A DNA stretch of 64,000 nucleotides, from assembly GCF_001680005.1 (NCBI RefSeq), contig NC_033567.1, positions 744,001 to 808,000 on the forward strand. Reading direction: 5' to 3'. Source of the stretch: Plasmodium coatneyi. Lineage: Eukaryota; Apicomplexa; Aconoidasida; Haemosporida; Plasmodiidae. Below, one piece after another: positions 21,356 to 33,330 of this stretch; positions within the stretch are counted from its first letter, which is position 1, and every line of letters begins with the position of its first letter. Below the pieces are notes generated by a model that had not been told where the DNA came from, made no database searches, and was given only the letters and a program-made list of their open reading frames with translations. Made by a program: the position numbers and the translations under genes.

Positions 21356-24300
21356 TCACCTCTTCGTAATGAAGACACGGTGACGATCTCCTATAAAACG
21401 ATCTGAATAACATCCATCATAAGAATTATCCGTTATGGTGTTTCTCAAATTTTTATTGCCAACTTTGTTCAATAAAACATGGTTCACATTATTTTTGCCC
21501 ACGGGATAGTCCATCACATTTCCTTCTTTTTCGGAAAAATTTTTACAAAAAAAATTGCCCCTTTGGAGAAATTTAATTTTTGCCAGTTTGTTGTCACTTG
21601 TGCCTATGTCACTTCCCCCCTTGGTGATACCGTCGTTCACTCCATTCTGTACTTTATCATTGTAACTGTAGTTATGGGAGGGGGATTCCCTATAGCTCAG
21701 AAACGAACATGGCCTGTGCATAGCGGAACTGCTATTTAAGCCCCTTTGCACTTGGCAATTTTTTTTCTTTTCACTCAATATGTTGTCAAATTTCAAGTCG
21801 TTCACAACTGATAGTAATGTGTCCCTCTTTCCAGGGATGTCTTTTTTTTCTATCGACTTGAGGAAGCTATTGTACTTTTTTAGGTTACGTGTAAATTGTT
21901 CGTTTGGGTGCAGGTTGCTCAATTTTTCGTTCGTCTCGTTTTCCTCGGCCGCACTTTTGTACTTACTTAGCAGGTTACACAAAAGGTCATGCACATTTCG
22001 CTTAGATGATCTAACCTCCTCTCGATCAAAGCTTATATTGTCACTTTTGACGCCAAATGTTTCTTTAACTATTTTGGTATCTTCCCTTCTGAACGAGTTT
22101 CCTCCATTTTCAAGTATGTCTTCATGAAGCTCGTCAGCCCTGTTAAGTAGTCCCCTGTCGTTGCACCTCCTCCTCAGTTCGTCTTCCTCATAATTATTCA
22201 TCTGGTTCTTCTTATTAAAAAGGTAGTCACCATTTGGAGAGGAACCCATACGAATGTCATCTCTCTTCCCTTCAACACTCTGTAGCTGGGATGGGAATAT
22301 AGGTGCATTCCTTCCTTCCATTTTGTTTCCCACTTCTTGCTCTAAAAAAGTAACATACAATTCATTTATTTCTTTCTTTTGGTTATTCACAAAATGCACA
22401 TTTTCGAATGTACGATTTATTATATCCGGCTTGTACTTTTCTTTTTTCATTCCAGTTGAATCTTCTCCTGGGTCTTTCTCCTTCTCCCCATGATTGCCAC
22501 CTACGACGCTACAGCTAAAAGCACACCGGTGGCCTAATTGATCCGACTTGCGGACATTGTATTGGTTTTTGCTCCACTCGGAACTACGCCTTTTCCTTCT
22601 ATTTAGCCACATCCTTACACTGCGCTGTATCAAAATTATGCACTTTAAAAATTGATCGTAACTTACGTAGTAGTTGTACACAACTTCTGCATTGTTCTGC
22701 TGGTTGAGGCACAGAGTGGTTGCCTGTTCTTTGGAAACATTCTCGCAGCTCCTTCTCTGCGCTCTGCCTTCCCCATTCACCAATTTAACCCTCTCAGCAC
22801 TTTTTAGCGCCCCCTTATTTATTACTAAAGAATATCCCACCTTCTTCTGCTCCCTCGGGGTGATTACGAAGCCCCCATTTGAGAACCTCCCCCCTGCGTG
22901 TAGGTAACCCTTTTTACCTGTCACCTGATCGATACTTCCTAACACATTCCTGTTAAAAATTGCCTTCTTTGGAGTAGCACAAGCTGGGCATATTTCACAC
23001 GAACCATCATAAGCAACAGTGCGTATACCTTGGAAGGGGCCATTATTCGCGGCTTTCTTCCTAAAGTGTCTCCACTCCATAGGAATAATTTCACGATTGT
23101 CCTCCCCGATGTATATTGCCTCATCATGAATTGATAAATTTATTATTCTGTTCAAGTAGGATGTCATTCGCTTCTTCTTTATGTTGAGAAGACACTCCTG
23201 AGCTTGACTTATACTACTCATGGCAATTTCCATGCACCTCTGCTTTTGGTGACTTTCTTTTATTCGAAACTCTTCATTAATGTCACTAATTATTTTTTCA
23301 ATCATGTCTGCTTCGCTTGAAAAAGGATCATTGGCGTAATTTACACACGCTTTAACATGTCCAGTTGTTACACTCTTTCCGTTATTCTGGGCGGTACTTC
23401 TCCCTACGTTCTGTTCACACTGATATGTGTGTGGTTTGCCATTTTCATGGGGAAATCCAAATTGCGTCGTCTCATGAGTTACATTATTATTTGTGTTGAT
23501 CTGGGATTCCTTTTGGGTGGTGCAGGAATTCTGTTTCGATGCCCCGTTGGTCAATAAATTGGACGTCTTGTCCTCCCCACACCGAGGGGACCAGTCATGA
23601 CGTGCCTCCACCTCCGCATCGTTACAAATGGCACGTGTACTCGAGCAAGCACTTTCCTTCAATTTAACCATTTCGTCCTTGATCCTTTTAATCTCCTTTT
23701 TCAGCCTTTTCACTTGATTTTTTTTTTTTCCATTTTTGCTACTATGCGCTGTGTTCTGAATTGTGGCATCTGTCCCCTTTGGAAAATCTTCACTTTTACT
23801 GCGAATATCACAAGTGGATTTAGTTGCATCCACTTCGTTGCTGTACTTGTCGCTTAATTTTTCGGAAGTTTTCTCCGTGTACTGTCCAACGTACTCTCCT
23901 TCGGGAAAATACATCTCACTTTTGTTTATGACGTAATCGGCCATGTTATTTCTGGTAGTAGCTCCCCCGTGGATGAAAATTTTCTGTTTCTCCGTTAGGC
24001 TCCCTTTCGAAACTTCCCAATTTTTATTCACTCCCTGGGAAAGGGCACCCTGAATGTTGTCACCAACCAGTTCATGGCTGCCCGAATTTAGTAACACGTT
24101 TTTTTCAATATAGCCAATCACTTCGCACAATTTGTAGTACTTACCCTTATCGTGTAATCTGATCAAAGTATCGTCCTCAAAATACTCATTTATGATCCAA
24201 GTAAAAATGGTGTTGCTGTTGAAGGGGCCTTGTTCCTTCCCGTTGTCGTCTATGTAGACCCAGTATAAAATTCTCCTCGCGTTAAGCAGTTCATTAAATT

Positions 24301-25159
24301 CGTTAATTATATTCTTGTCTTGTGACAATCCGCTTTGTTCTTTTGGACCAAGGTCAATCCTTTCGTCCACTTGTGCTTGACCTAACTCTGTGGGAAATTC
24401 ACTCGGCAAAAATTTCTCCACATGGACGTCTTTCAAATAATTACCCGTTTTTATTTCACTTAACGTGTTATTATATATAATTCCATTTTTTAAATGCACT
24501 TTTATTTTCCCCTTTAGTTTATCATTTTCGAAAAGGATACAATAGTTCTTATCGTAGAGTCTTTTGTTCTTCATGTTGAGCTCGCTTCGGTGCAGATAAT
24601 CCACTTTGTCTTTGTTCAGGTCTTTCCGCAGCACGTACAGGATGAGCCCCTCCTACGGGTGGGAAAAAAAAAAAAAATGAATGGTGAAGGGGGTCATACA
24701 TATTAATAGGAAGTTATTATCTTTTACGATTAGCCCCTGGAGGGAAGCAACCATCCTCTCTTCACACCCCTCCAACGTGCAGCTTCCCCCATTTTTCGCA
24801 TCACATTTACTCACATCCTTCTCCAGCATGTTAAAGGCGTGTGAAATGTTCACTTCGTAAGACATGAGGCATATTTCGTTTTGTCCCTTCTTCACGCACA
24901 TGTACCATGGCGTTTCATAAAAGAGTCCATTCGGCATTTCGTTCTTCAGATCACGCTGCGCGCCATAGGAGCGGCCACCTGCGTCACTACTTGGCTGACC
25001 ATTTGCCCAACTGCTTGAATCTCCCCTTGAGTCCCCACTCTCCACTTTAATATGCAGGCAGTACACCACATTTGCTTCCTCCTGCTCATCCTCCCTCACA
25101 GTTGTGTCCCCCCTGGCCAGCTCCACTTCAACACTGTGGATGTACAGGTTGATGTCCAT
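21356..25159 (-). CDS. GYF domain protein with an IQ motif (two exons)
   Basis: Two exons, 25159-24728 and 24652-21356, are joined by a 75-bp intron (GTAAAAG donor, CCCGTAG acceptor after a T-run), giving about 1242 aa. A GYF domain lies at about residues 273-325: YWVYIDDNGKEQGPF, then W and YF spaced as in the family. GYF domains bind proline-rich peptides and commonly occur in proteins that regulate mRNA translation or splicing. Near residues 812-832 an IQ-type motif (IILIQRSVRMWLNRRKRR) could bind calmodulin or a myosin-light-chain-like protein. A Cys-x2-Cys-x2-Cys group (CEICPAC) lies upstream of it. The rest is Lys/Asn/Ser-rich and a coiled coil is likely near KKEIKRIKDEMVKLKE. No signal peptide is seen. 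The splice choice is inferred: it is the phase-0 donor that avoids stops. I cannot name a partner. Confidence 0.8.
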
Positions 25160-26197
25160 CGTGTTGTGCGATCAGATCTCTTGTATACGCAAGCGATACA
25201 CATGCATATCCGTACATACACACCCGCGCATGGGTCGTATGGGTTTGCACATATCCATACGTCTAAGGGCGTCTGTACACATGGATGTAACCTTTTTACC
25301 AAATTGCCATCTTTGCTTCAGACAATTACATTGTGCTAGCCAGCATGTCGCGCGCCAACAAACCTTTTCACATAACAAGGGAATGCACACATGGGGGATA
25401 AACGAACGGGAAAATTTTTTTTCTCTGAAGGAAAAAAATGTCTAGGGAGGCTAAATTACGGAAGTGTGCGCTCTCTTCTTGGCTGCTCGGGTGGGATGAT
25501 TTCGCTTACATGCGCTAAACGGAAAAATGTGTAAGTCAAAAATGGCATGTGCGCAGATCGCGCTGTTCTCCCTCCGTTGTCATTTTTTAATTCGCGCAGA
25601 ATTGGGAAAAAAGAACAAAATAAAAAAATAAGGTGAAGAAGCAAAATAAACAGATAAATAAATAAAACATCTCACAATGTTCCGCAGTGGGCGCGCGTGT
25701 TCCTCTTCGTGCCGTTCTTTAAAGCACGAAAAGGGGAGTCGTCCAAGGGGGGTCGTATATCATCGCCTAGCTTTGAGTTGCTTTTCTCCGTCGCGTAGCC
25801 CTTTTTGCTCCACTTGAAATGGTTCGCCATTTTTTTTAAAAACTTCCCTCATTTGCGAAAGCTTCTCTAGTTGCCCCACCCACATGATGACTGAGCGGGC
25901 GTACTTTCACCCCTCTCGACTGCCGATGCGTGAAGCTTTCCGTAGGTCCAGCGTTTTTAGCAAAATGACTATCATGCATAAGGATACATAAGTGCGCCTG
26001 CGCGTACGCATGAGTGCTCATTTTAGCGTACACGCTTGTAGGTCCCTTTGCCAGCAGCGTTGCGGCGTCCCGGCATGACCAAAAAGGGGAAAGAGGAATA
26101 ATTTGGCTCTTTTTTTTGGTTTGCCGCGTCCAGTCAGCTCTATCACCATGTTGTTCCCAGGCAGAAAGAAGAACCAACTTGTTTCCCCCCCAAATCA
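25160..26197. other. Divergent intergenic region, GYF protein / helical protein
   Basis: A promoter region for two divergent genes, about 1 kb long. It is unusually rich in CpG and GC blocks for this genome (for example 25680-25960). No supported gene or repeat is present. Confidence 0.45.
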
Positions 26198-27489
26198 ATG
26201 TCACGCGCACTGCGTCCCATGGGGAAAATTCTCCACTGCGTTTGTCACTCATGTAGGACATACAACACGACAAGTGGGGTGACGCCTTACCTCCTTTCGA
26301 AGAAACAAATCAGCTACACACAACACAACAGCAGAAATATCAACTCGAAGAATGCCTACCTGTACGATCTGTACAGATCTTTGGAGAACTGCAAAAATGC
26401 AAATAGCCTGTACAAACTAAGCTGCAAAATAAAAGGGTGCCAAATATATGACCTCTACATATGGAGATTAGTAGAACAAAAGTTTTACAAATTTCATAAA
26501 GATCTAACACCGAAAGAAATTTCGTCTATCATTAACCATTTTAAGCAAATAAAAATAAATGACAGTAGAATATACGAGCGATGTGTTGATATAATTCTTC
26601 CAACCATAGGTTCCTATTCGTTACAAGATTTGTCTGTCCTGTGTTTGTCTCTCACTTACTTTAATAAAGTGAACTCATCCTTTATGGACAGAGTAGCAGA
26701 TGCTATAGTTAAATTGTACGAAAGCGAAAAGACCAAAATACAACAACTCAGTAAAAAGGAGCTTCAACAGATTTTCATTTCCTACGTACATATAATTGGG
26801 GCCTATAGCAAAGTAGGCCATAAGCACATCGAACTATTTAAAATAGCTTCTGTGTATATTCATTTGGCACTTACTGCCGATATGTACATTCCTTCCAAAA
26901 TCTTTATCAAGATAGTCACCTCCTATTCGACGTAAGTGCATCTCCCGGTTGAGATGATGCCACCTGCATTGCACACACAACGAACTATGTTGTTAAAAAA
27001 AAAAAAAAAAAAAGGGAGGAAATACCAAAGAAGTGGCAACACGCATATACATTTGTGTTGCCCAAACGTATGTTTGTCTTGGATGTACATAGGGAGGATT
27101 ATCCCTTTGGTAGATCCACATAGCTGTGCACACGTTGTATAATATGTATGCTTGCACATATATAATTTGTATGTTTGATCCTCTGCCCCTCTCCTTCAGT
27201 GTTAAAATAAAGCACACCAAAATATTCGAGCTAATAGCCAAGCATATTCCCACGGTCAAAATTACGGATGACGAACTGAAGGTTGGAAGGCGATTTTGAG
27301 GCGGAGTCCCCCCGCAGTTGCCACAGATGGGCAAAGCAAACTTATTTTGTAGGCATTATTTTGCTCCCATCATTTCGTTGCACACATTATTTTTATTTCC
27401 CCCCTTCTCAGAACATAAAGCGCAGCTTCGACCAACTTGGCTACTCCTGTGAAACCCTGGACAAGTACATCCAGTACAGGCTGTCTTAG
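26198..27489 (+). CDS. Small helical-repeat protein, probably mitochondrial (three exons)
   Basis: Exons 26198-26931, 27200-27281 and 27412-27489 join in phase (2, then 0) and give a 297-aa protein. I do not recognise a named family with certainty. The sequence is a run of amphipathic helices (LTPKEISSIINHFKQIKI, SLQDLSVLCLSLTYFNKV, LSKKELQQIFISYVHII) with the look of the short helical repeats seen in apicomplexan organelle RNA-binding proteins (heptatricopeptide/RAP group). The spliced C-terminus continues with ITDDELKNIKRSFDQLGY. The N-terminus (MSRALRPMGKILHCVCHSC) is basic with no acidic residues in the first 25, which suggests a mitochondrial presequence. The gene converges on the next one with only 167 bp between stops. 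Exon structure is well supported; function is an inference. Confidence 0.72.
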
Positions 27490-27656
27490 CTTGGCACTCC
27501 TCTGCGTGGACGCACTTTCGCGGTTCCACCTATTGGCGTTTTACGTTGGCGAAGTAGCGAGTTGGGTTTTTTCTGCCCTCCGAAGGGGAAACCACATGGG
27601 TAGGCACGTGAGTGCAGGTAGCAGAATCCACCACGAGAACCTCCAACCTGTGCACA

Positions 27657-28445
27657 TCACAAACTGCGCACCCGGCGCATCAAAAACTGGACAACGTCCC
27701 CCAAATACGCAGCATTGTGGTTGTACGTGTTGAAGAAGTTGCTCTCGAGGAAGATCATTTCGTTTTTTGGGTCAACCCGTTCCTCCCCCAAAATGTCTGT
27801 AACTTTTTTCCTTTCCCGAGCAGACAAGGATAAATCCCTAATGTAGGAACTGAAAAAGCAAATGTTGTTTTCCTCGTGGTCCACAATAGAAGACCCATGC
27901 CATATTACCGAATATTGAAAGGAGTGAGGAAAACTAAATCTATCATGGTGCATTGTCCTTGGTAAGCTCGCTTCATGCTGTAATTTTGTTAACGGAGTTA
28001 CAAATGTGCTTGGATTTTTTTTCTTCTCTTTTATATTTTCCTGATCATGAGTTAGACCTAACAATTTACTTAGTTGATATTTGTTTCTGAATTTAAAATG
28101 TCTTCTCGTTCTTTCCTTACCAACACAAACTTTCATAATTTCCTTTTTAATATTTTTGCTAATAACATTTGGAGGCTCGCACACCGTTGTCCTGTCCTCC
28201 AACCTCACAGGAGGGACTTTCAATTTTGTTTTCTTCTGCTCATCATTTAAGTTTGCTCTCTCTCTTTTTTTCCGATTCTTCTTCCCCCTCATTTGGTTAA
28301 ACATGTAGCACCTTTGGGGAGTTTCTACATTTTTATATTTCAACTCATTGCTCAGGCTAAGGTGGTGAAAATATTTTTCAGTCCACTTAAGGGTGAGTAA
28401 CATTTTGGGCTTCACCAGGTCCCATTTTTTCACGATGCTTCCCAT
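27657..28445 (-). CDS. Probable mitochondrial ribosomal protein mS35
   Basis: A 262-aa single-exon protein. The C-terminal part reads DLSLSARERKKVTDILG, then RVDPKNEMIFLESN, then YNHNAAYLGDVVQFLMR. This follows the pattern of the mS35 domain: a helix, a RYdPxxd...ltLt strand and a final xxQNxxYLxxlLxxL helix. Upstream residues are Lys/Arg-rich and Plasmodium-specific (KKNRKKRERANLNDEQKKTK). The family is a component of the mitoribosomal small subunit. The start MGSIVKKWDL is the first ATG of the frame. An overlapping upstream frame reaches 28815 and shares the start region, so an unseen first exon is possible. Identification rests on pattern memory, not on an alignment. Confidence 0.6.
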   Translation of the reverse strand: MGSIVKKWDLVKPKMLLTLKWTEKYFHHLSLSNELKYKNVETPQRCYMFNQMRGKKNRKKRERANLNDEQKKTKLKVPPVRLEDRTTVCEPPNVISKNIKKEIMKVCVGKERTRRHFKFRNKYQLSKLLGLTHDQENIKEKKKNPSTFVTPLTKLQHEASLPRTMHHDRFSFPHSFQYSVIWHGSSIVDHEENNICFFSSYIRDLSLSARERKKVTDILGEERVDPKNEMIFLESNFFNTYNHNAAYLGDVVQFLMRRVRSL

Positions 28446-29242
28446 TATACATACTTATCTGAACTGTTTCTTCTCTGGCTGTTTTTTTGGGAGGGATCTT
28501 TACTTTCGCCGCTTTAGAAAATGTGTTCACGCGAAGTGCCAGATCAGCATGATTTTTCGATGTTCCCCTGTTTGTGCGTAAATGGTTGGATTCCCCGCAG
28601 GATGGGAAAATTTCAACCGGACTTAGGGGCATACTATGGTAGAGAAAAAATAAAAAAAAATGACAATTTTTATGCCTATTAATCGGTGTAACAGTAGTGT
28701 CACTTAGAGGTTGCTTTTCTCGCAAGTGCTGTGTACACATGTGAATGCGCCCCAGATGTGTTTGCGTCAAAGGGTGCCGACTCTTCATACATATTTGTGC
28801 ACGAAATAGGGGCACACAAAGATTGGGTCAAGAATCACCGGGGGAAGAGCAGCATAATTGGAAAAGTATAGAAGCAAAAGGAAACATGTATTTTTTTTCC
28901 CTTCCTTTTTTTTTTTACTTCTCCTTGCATCTTCAATTTTTTTACAAAATCTACATGATGTGAAGATGCATAACCGGGGCGCAGCTTATGCAGGGCCTAA
29001 ACCGTTACATAGTAGTAGCGAAATTTCAGATTGGCCCTTTGCCGTGGGGGAATAACCCATTTGTGTGTATAGCGACAGTACAGAAGCATTATTTCTTTTC
29101 TCCCCATTTATTTGTAATGTTTATATTTTTGTTCTGTTGACCATTTCAATTGGAGTCGCTTCTGCCTCATGGCCGTCCATTTCAACACACACTCCCCCCT
29201 CCCTGCTAAAATGGCCTAGCTGGAAAAAGATAAATTAGAAGA
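28446..29242. other. Divergent intergenic region, mS35 / IF-2
   Basis: About 800 bp that hold the divergent promoters of the two genes. A 142-codon minus frame covers 28387-28815 but has no family resemblance. T-rich blocks lie near 28890-28945. No other feature is supported. Confidence 0.4.
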
Positions 29243-32200
29243 ATGATCACCCTGTGCTGCAAGCTCCTATATAAAGGGAAATTCATCCCCGTGGGTCGGA
29301 GAGTATTCAGGGAAAAACTGATAAGTGGTAGGAAACAAAAATCTCCCATCATTTTGCTTCCGCCATACATATCCATACACGAGCTTAGATTAATGCTCAA
29401 CATAAATTATGACACCTGTTTCAAAGCGGCAAATGTGTACAAAAGTGGAAACACCTATAAGTGGAAGGACTCAGAAGATAGGACCTTCCAAAGTGTAAAC
29501 AAAAGGAACGTAATTATCCCCTACAGTACTGCTGCTTATGTGAGTAAAATTTTTAAGTTTAAGCCGAGACTCATCCAGGTGGAATTATTTTGCGAAGAGG
29601 AAGAGAAAAGAAGTGGGACACTACAGGATGTGTACAGGAAGGTCTACTTGGCGGAGGAGTACCATGCGAATATTTTGAGGCTTCGAGGGCAGTCCACAAA
29701 CGTTACAAACGATGAAAATGTTGCAAACGTTGCAAACGATGCGCCCGCCGAGACTTCCCCCACTGGGCTGGCCAACCCAAATGAACCTCGCAGCCAAAGC
29801 AACTGTGATGACCCCCCGTGTTTACCGCCCAACGAAAGAAGAACCCCACTGGATGATAAAAAAAAAAACTACTACACCGTCGTGTCTGTGATAGGCCATA
29901 TCAACCATGGGAAAACCACCATGCTGGACAAAATGACAAACAACAATTTGGCTTTAAGTGAAGCGGGCTGTATTACGCAAAATATAAAACCTATACATTT
30001 CGAACGTGGGCCTTTTAAGTTCACGTTTGTTGACACCCCAGGACATAAGGTTTTTCAAATCTTCAGAGGAAGAGCAGCTTTCCTCTCAGACATATTAATA
30101 ATATTAATTTCCCTAGAAGTAGGAGCAGAAATACAAACGGAGGAAGCAATTAAGTACGCAGACAAATTTGGCATCCCAGTCATTTTTGTTCTAAACAAAG
30201 CAGATCTGTATGGAGAAAATGAATCCGTAGTAAAAGCAGAGTTAAGAAAACAATGCACAAATATGTATGATGAGGGAAATTTAAAGCATAATTTTTCAAA
30301 GGAAATTGAAAACGCGATAGCTATATCCTCGCTGACGGGTTACAATTTGGACAAGCTAATGAACAGACTGTTTTTTATTTCTCATTATATTGACTTGCCG
30401 TATCACAGTGTGAACAGGTTCTACAACACTTGTGAGGTGATACGAGATGCCGACTCAGGTGTTGGGAAGTCCCTCGGGGGAGGCAATTCATGTGATAACC
30501 CCACTAATGGTTACACCCCTCCTGAGGAAAAAACTCCCCCAAGTATGTACAACACAGAAAAAGCAAAGGAAAGGAGAAAAGCAGATCTGAACCAACTGCA
30601 AAAGTATATTAGAAAATCGGACTGTCTACTAGCCATAGATAAGAACCCAGTGGGCATGGGCATGGTGGTAGATATAAGCAAAGACTCCAGCAAGGGGACA
30701 ATTCTTCATGTCATTGTTCGAAACGGATTTTTCATCGAAGGCAGTTATTTTATATGCGGTTCTGCATATGGAAAAATTCAAAAAATGTATAAATTTAATA
30801 GTAACTTTAAGGAGAGCTGTAGCTATGCCTCGATAGGGATGGCTGTACTAATCAGTGGAATCAAGAAACATGGAAACGCAACAACGGATGATTTAATTTT
30901 TACCCTCCCACAGAGTAACGCTTTTAGGTTATGTCAGTATAGACTCATGGTCGAAAAGTTAGCTACTCGACAGGTAAGTGGAAAAGAAATAAAAGTCTCT
31001 TGGGAAAATGATATGAAGAAAAATGAATTCCATGCGGAAGATATTTATCAAAATCGACTAGCAATGTCGGATAAAAGAAAAGCCATCGAAGAGTTCGGCA
31101 TAGAAAAGGAAAACATATTCGAAGATGTATCTGTGCAGGAATTTCATAAAAGTAACACGCAAAGGAAGAAGGAAGAAGAGGGGGAAGAAGAATCTGTAGT
31201 AATTGAATTGGAGGAAGAAAACAAATATGAAGACCTATCCAGGGATAAGAAAAAAAAAATACAATCTATCCTCTCGCAGGGTGATTCAAATGAAAGCATC
31301 TTAGTACCTGAAGAAAACACCTTTTCCTTTTTTGAAAGCCCCAAAGGGGGTGAACAGCTCGACCCGTTGGTCAGTTCCAACTGGCAAGGAGGCAGTCACC
31401 AAGAGAAGGATCAGTCAAACAGTCCAAGCGGTGCACCAAATATAAATTCCTCGACACACGACCAACAGGAAGCAGCAAACTACATCACGAATGAAACAAA
31501 TGATCATGCTCCAAGAGGACCTTATAACACGGAAAGTGCTACACTGTATGAGTGTGCAGAAGGGGGAAAAAAGGAGGAAGCACACGAGGGGAATGGAAAG
31601 ACACACCCCGTGTGGGGAAGATCACCCCCTGGAAGAGGAAGGAAGAGCAGACACTTCCAGGATTCCAGCGCAACGAATGGAAAATCTTCTCAAGAAGCGG
31701 CAGATCCTCACAACGAAGTGCACACCGATGAGAAGAAGCTGAACGACCCATGGTACTACGAAGAAAGCGAAGAGACCTGGGCGAAGAAAGTCCTCCAAAG
31801 AAACGATGAACTTATGGAAACGTGGAGAAACAAAACGAAGCAAAGGGAAATAGAAAAGGAGAGACAAATTTTTTACGAAAAACAAATGATTTTGAAAAAT
31901 GAAATTCTAAGGAGAAAACTCTTGGGAGAAGAAAAACTAACTGAAGAGGAAATTAACGCATATCTCTATGATGAAGAAAAAAGCAACGCAAATAATTCCC
32001 AAGAATCAAGTATCGCTGAACCTATAGAACTACCACCCAAAAATTGCCCAGTTATACCCATCATAATCAGAACCAACTATGTTGGAATGTTCGACATATT
32101 TCTAGACGAATTTGAAAATCTCCAAAAAATTCATAATGTTAAAATATCCGTCGTTCATGGTGGAATAGGCCCCATAACCCCAAACGACGTTGTGCATGCA

Positions 32201-32428
32201 GAAGTAGAAAGTAATTTTGGCTATTGTTGCATTTATGCTTTTCAAGTAAAAGTTCTACCTGACTCGGTAAAGCAATCAGTCCTCTCCAACATTGTGATAA
32301 AACAGTTTGACGTTTTCACCGACCTAATAGACGATGTTGTGAATAGAATTAAAAATATTAAGGCATTAATTGCACATAATATGTATGTACGAAGTCTTAA
32401 AAGTGAAAGAACACAGGAAGGGGTGTAA
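29243..32428 (+). CDS. IF2: Organellar translation initiation factor IF-2
   Basis: A 1061-aa GTPase of the bacterial IF-2 type, acting in mitochondrial or apicoplast translation initiation. The G1 motif GHINHGKT is at residues 218-225, G3 DTPGH at 264-268 and G4 NKAD at 318-321. G1 has Ile-Asn where bacterial IF-2 has Val-Asp. Domain II starts near KNPVGMGMVVDISK, and domain III near residue 935 (IPIIIRTNYVGMFDIF, then VVHGGIGPITPNDV). A highly charged low-complexity insertion of about 250 residues separates them. The protein stops just after domain III, so the C-terminal domain that binds fMet-tRNA in bacteria is absent from this frame. A consensus splice donor GTAAGT overlaps the stop codon at 32425-32430, so a further exon cannot be excluded. 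The N-terminus is basic, which fits organelle import. Confidence 0.9.
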   Translation: MITLCCKLLYKGKFIPVGRRVFREKLISGRKQKSPIILLPPYISIHELRLMLNINYDTCFKAANVYKSGNTYKWKDSEDRTFQSVNKRNVIIPYSTAAYVSKIFKFKPRLIQVELFCEEEEKRSGTLQDVYRKVYLAEEYHANILRLRGQSTNVTNDENVANVANDAPAETSPTGLANPNEPRSQSNCDDPPCLPPNERRTPLDDKKKNYYTVVSVIGHINHGKTTMLDKMTNNNLALSEAGCITQNIKPIHFERGPFKFTFVDTPGHKVFQIFRGRAAFLSDILIILISLEVGAEIQTEEAIKYADKFGIPVIFVLNKADLYGENESVVKAELRKQCTNMYDEGNLKHNFSKEIENAIAISSLTGYNLDKLMNRLFFISHYIDLPYHSVNRFYNTCEVIRDADSGVGKSLGGGNSCDNPTNGYTPPEEKTPPSMYNTEKAKERRKADLNQLQKYIRKSDCLLAIDKNPVGMGMVVDISKDSSKGTILHVIVRNGFFIEGSYFICGSAYGKIQKMYKFNSNFKESCSYASIGMAVLISGIKKHGNATTDDLIFTLPQSNAFRLCQYRLMVEKLATRQVSGKEIKVSWENDMKKNEFHAEDIYQNRLAMSDKRKAIEEFGIEKENIFEDVSVQEFHKSNTQRKKEEEGEEESVVIELEEENKYEDLSRDKKKKIQSILSQGDSNESILVPEENTFSFFESPKGGEQLDPLVSSNWQGGSHQEKDQSNSPSGAPNINSSTHDQQEAANYITNETNDHAPRGPYNTESATLYECAEGGKKEEAHEGNGKTHPVWGRSPPGRGRKSRHFQDSSATNGKSSQEAADPHNEVHTDEKKLNDPWYYEESEETWAKKVLQRNDELMETWRNKTKQREIEKERQIFYEKQMILKNEILRRKLLGEEKLTEEEINAYLYDEEKSNANNSQESSIAEPIELPPKNCPVIPIIIRTNYVGMFDIFLDEFENLQKIHNVKISVVHGGIGPITPNDVVHAEVESNFGYCCIYAFQVKVLPDSVKQSVLSNIVIKQFDVFTDLIDDVVNRIKNIKALIAHNMYVRSLKSERTQEGV

Positions 32429-33330
32429 GTCTTACTGTAAAATGCATTACGGTTGCTTTGAAAAATAATGCATTTTGTCATGTCGGGCGGTGGGGAAAAA
32501 CCAAAATATGAAGAGAAAGTATGGGTAATGCTTTTATTACTCCTTAGGTTTGAATACCGTGTTCAGGTTTCTTTTTTCTTTACACTTCCAATTTTTGGAA
32601 AACTTAGAACCGCGCCATGTCTATAAAAATGGTAATATTTGCTTTGGCGTCTCTCAGCTGCCCAGATAAGTGTCAAATGCTGAAGAATTTCATGCAGCAT
32701 ATCCTTTTTAACTACAAATATTGCCCATTTTTAGTGGGAGACATTCTTGTTTCCATTTGGCAGAAATCTGCAAAAGAGGGAGCACAGCCATGTGTGTATG
32801 TGCATACAAACATGTTTATGCCATCCCCCCATTTGTTTGCAATCCGTTTAGGTTAATTTGCCTTCAGCCGAGCGGATTTATTTTTAATTTATTTTAATTT
32901 TTTTTTTTTTTTTTTGATCAAGTAAAAACTTCTCGCATTTGTTAAATTTAAAAAGTGGAATTTACTAAAAAAACAAGTTTCATAATTCATGCAAGAGTGC
33001 TCACATTGCAAAGCGATACAAAGGGGAACATTAATGCGAATCATTAAAAAATGGCAAAAAACTAAAATGTCAATTTAAAGAGTAGTGTGTAGGATATAAC
33101 GCATTATTTAAAGGGCTACAAATGTACTTATGCGCGTTGATGTATTAGCATTAAATTTGTCTTAAATTTTCATATTCCTTTTAAGTGTATTCTTTTTAAG
33201 AGCGTCTTATCTGATCCATTTTATATTTTCTTGCCCGCTTTGGTTGACACCATTGGGAACGACCTTTCGTTCTGTTCTTTGTAAAAATCGTTGTATTGCA
33301 CTCGTGCCGTCATCTGTGATTCCTTGAATT
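32429..33330. other. Intergenic region downstream of IF-2
   Basis: AT-rich, with a T-run near 32898-32915. It holds the end of the IF-2 transcript. A 79-codon plus frame at 32617-32856 starts with an A-rich ATG context but does not resemble the missing IF-2 domain or any family I know. Confidence 0.4.

Noticed and set aside
28387..28815. 142-codon minus frame considered as a first exon of mS35
   Set aside because: No clean donor in the right phase could be found to join it to the mS35 frame, and its sequence shows no conservation pattern I recognise.
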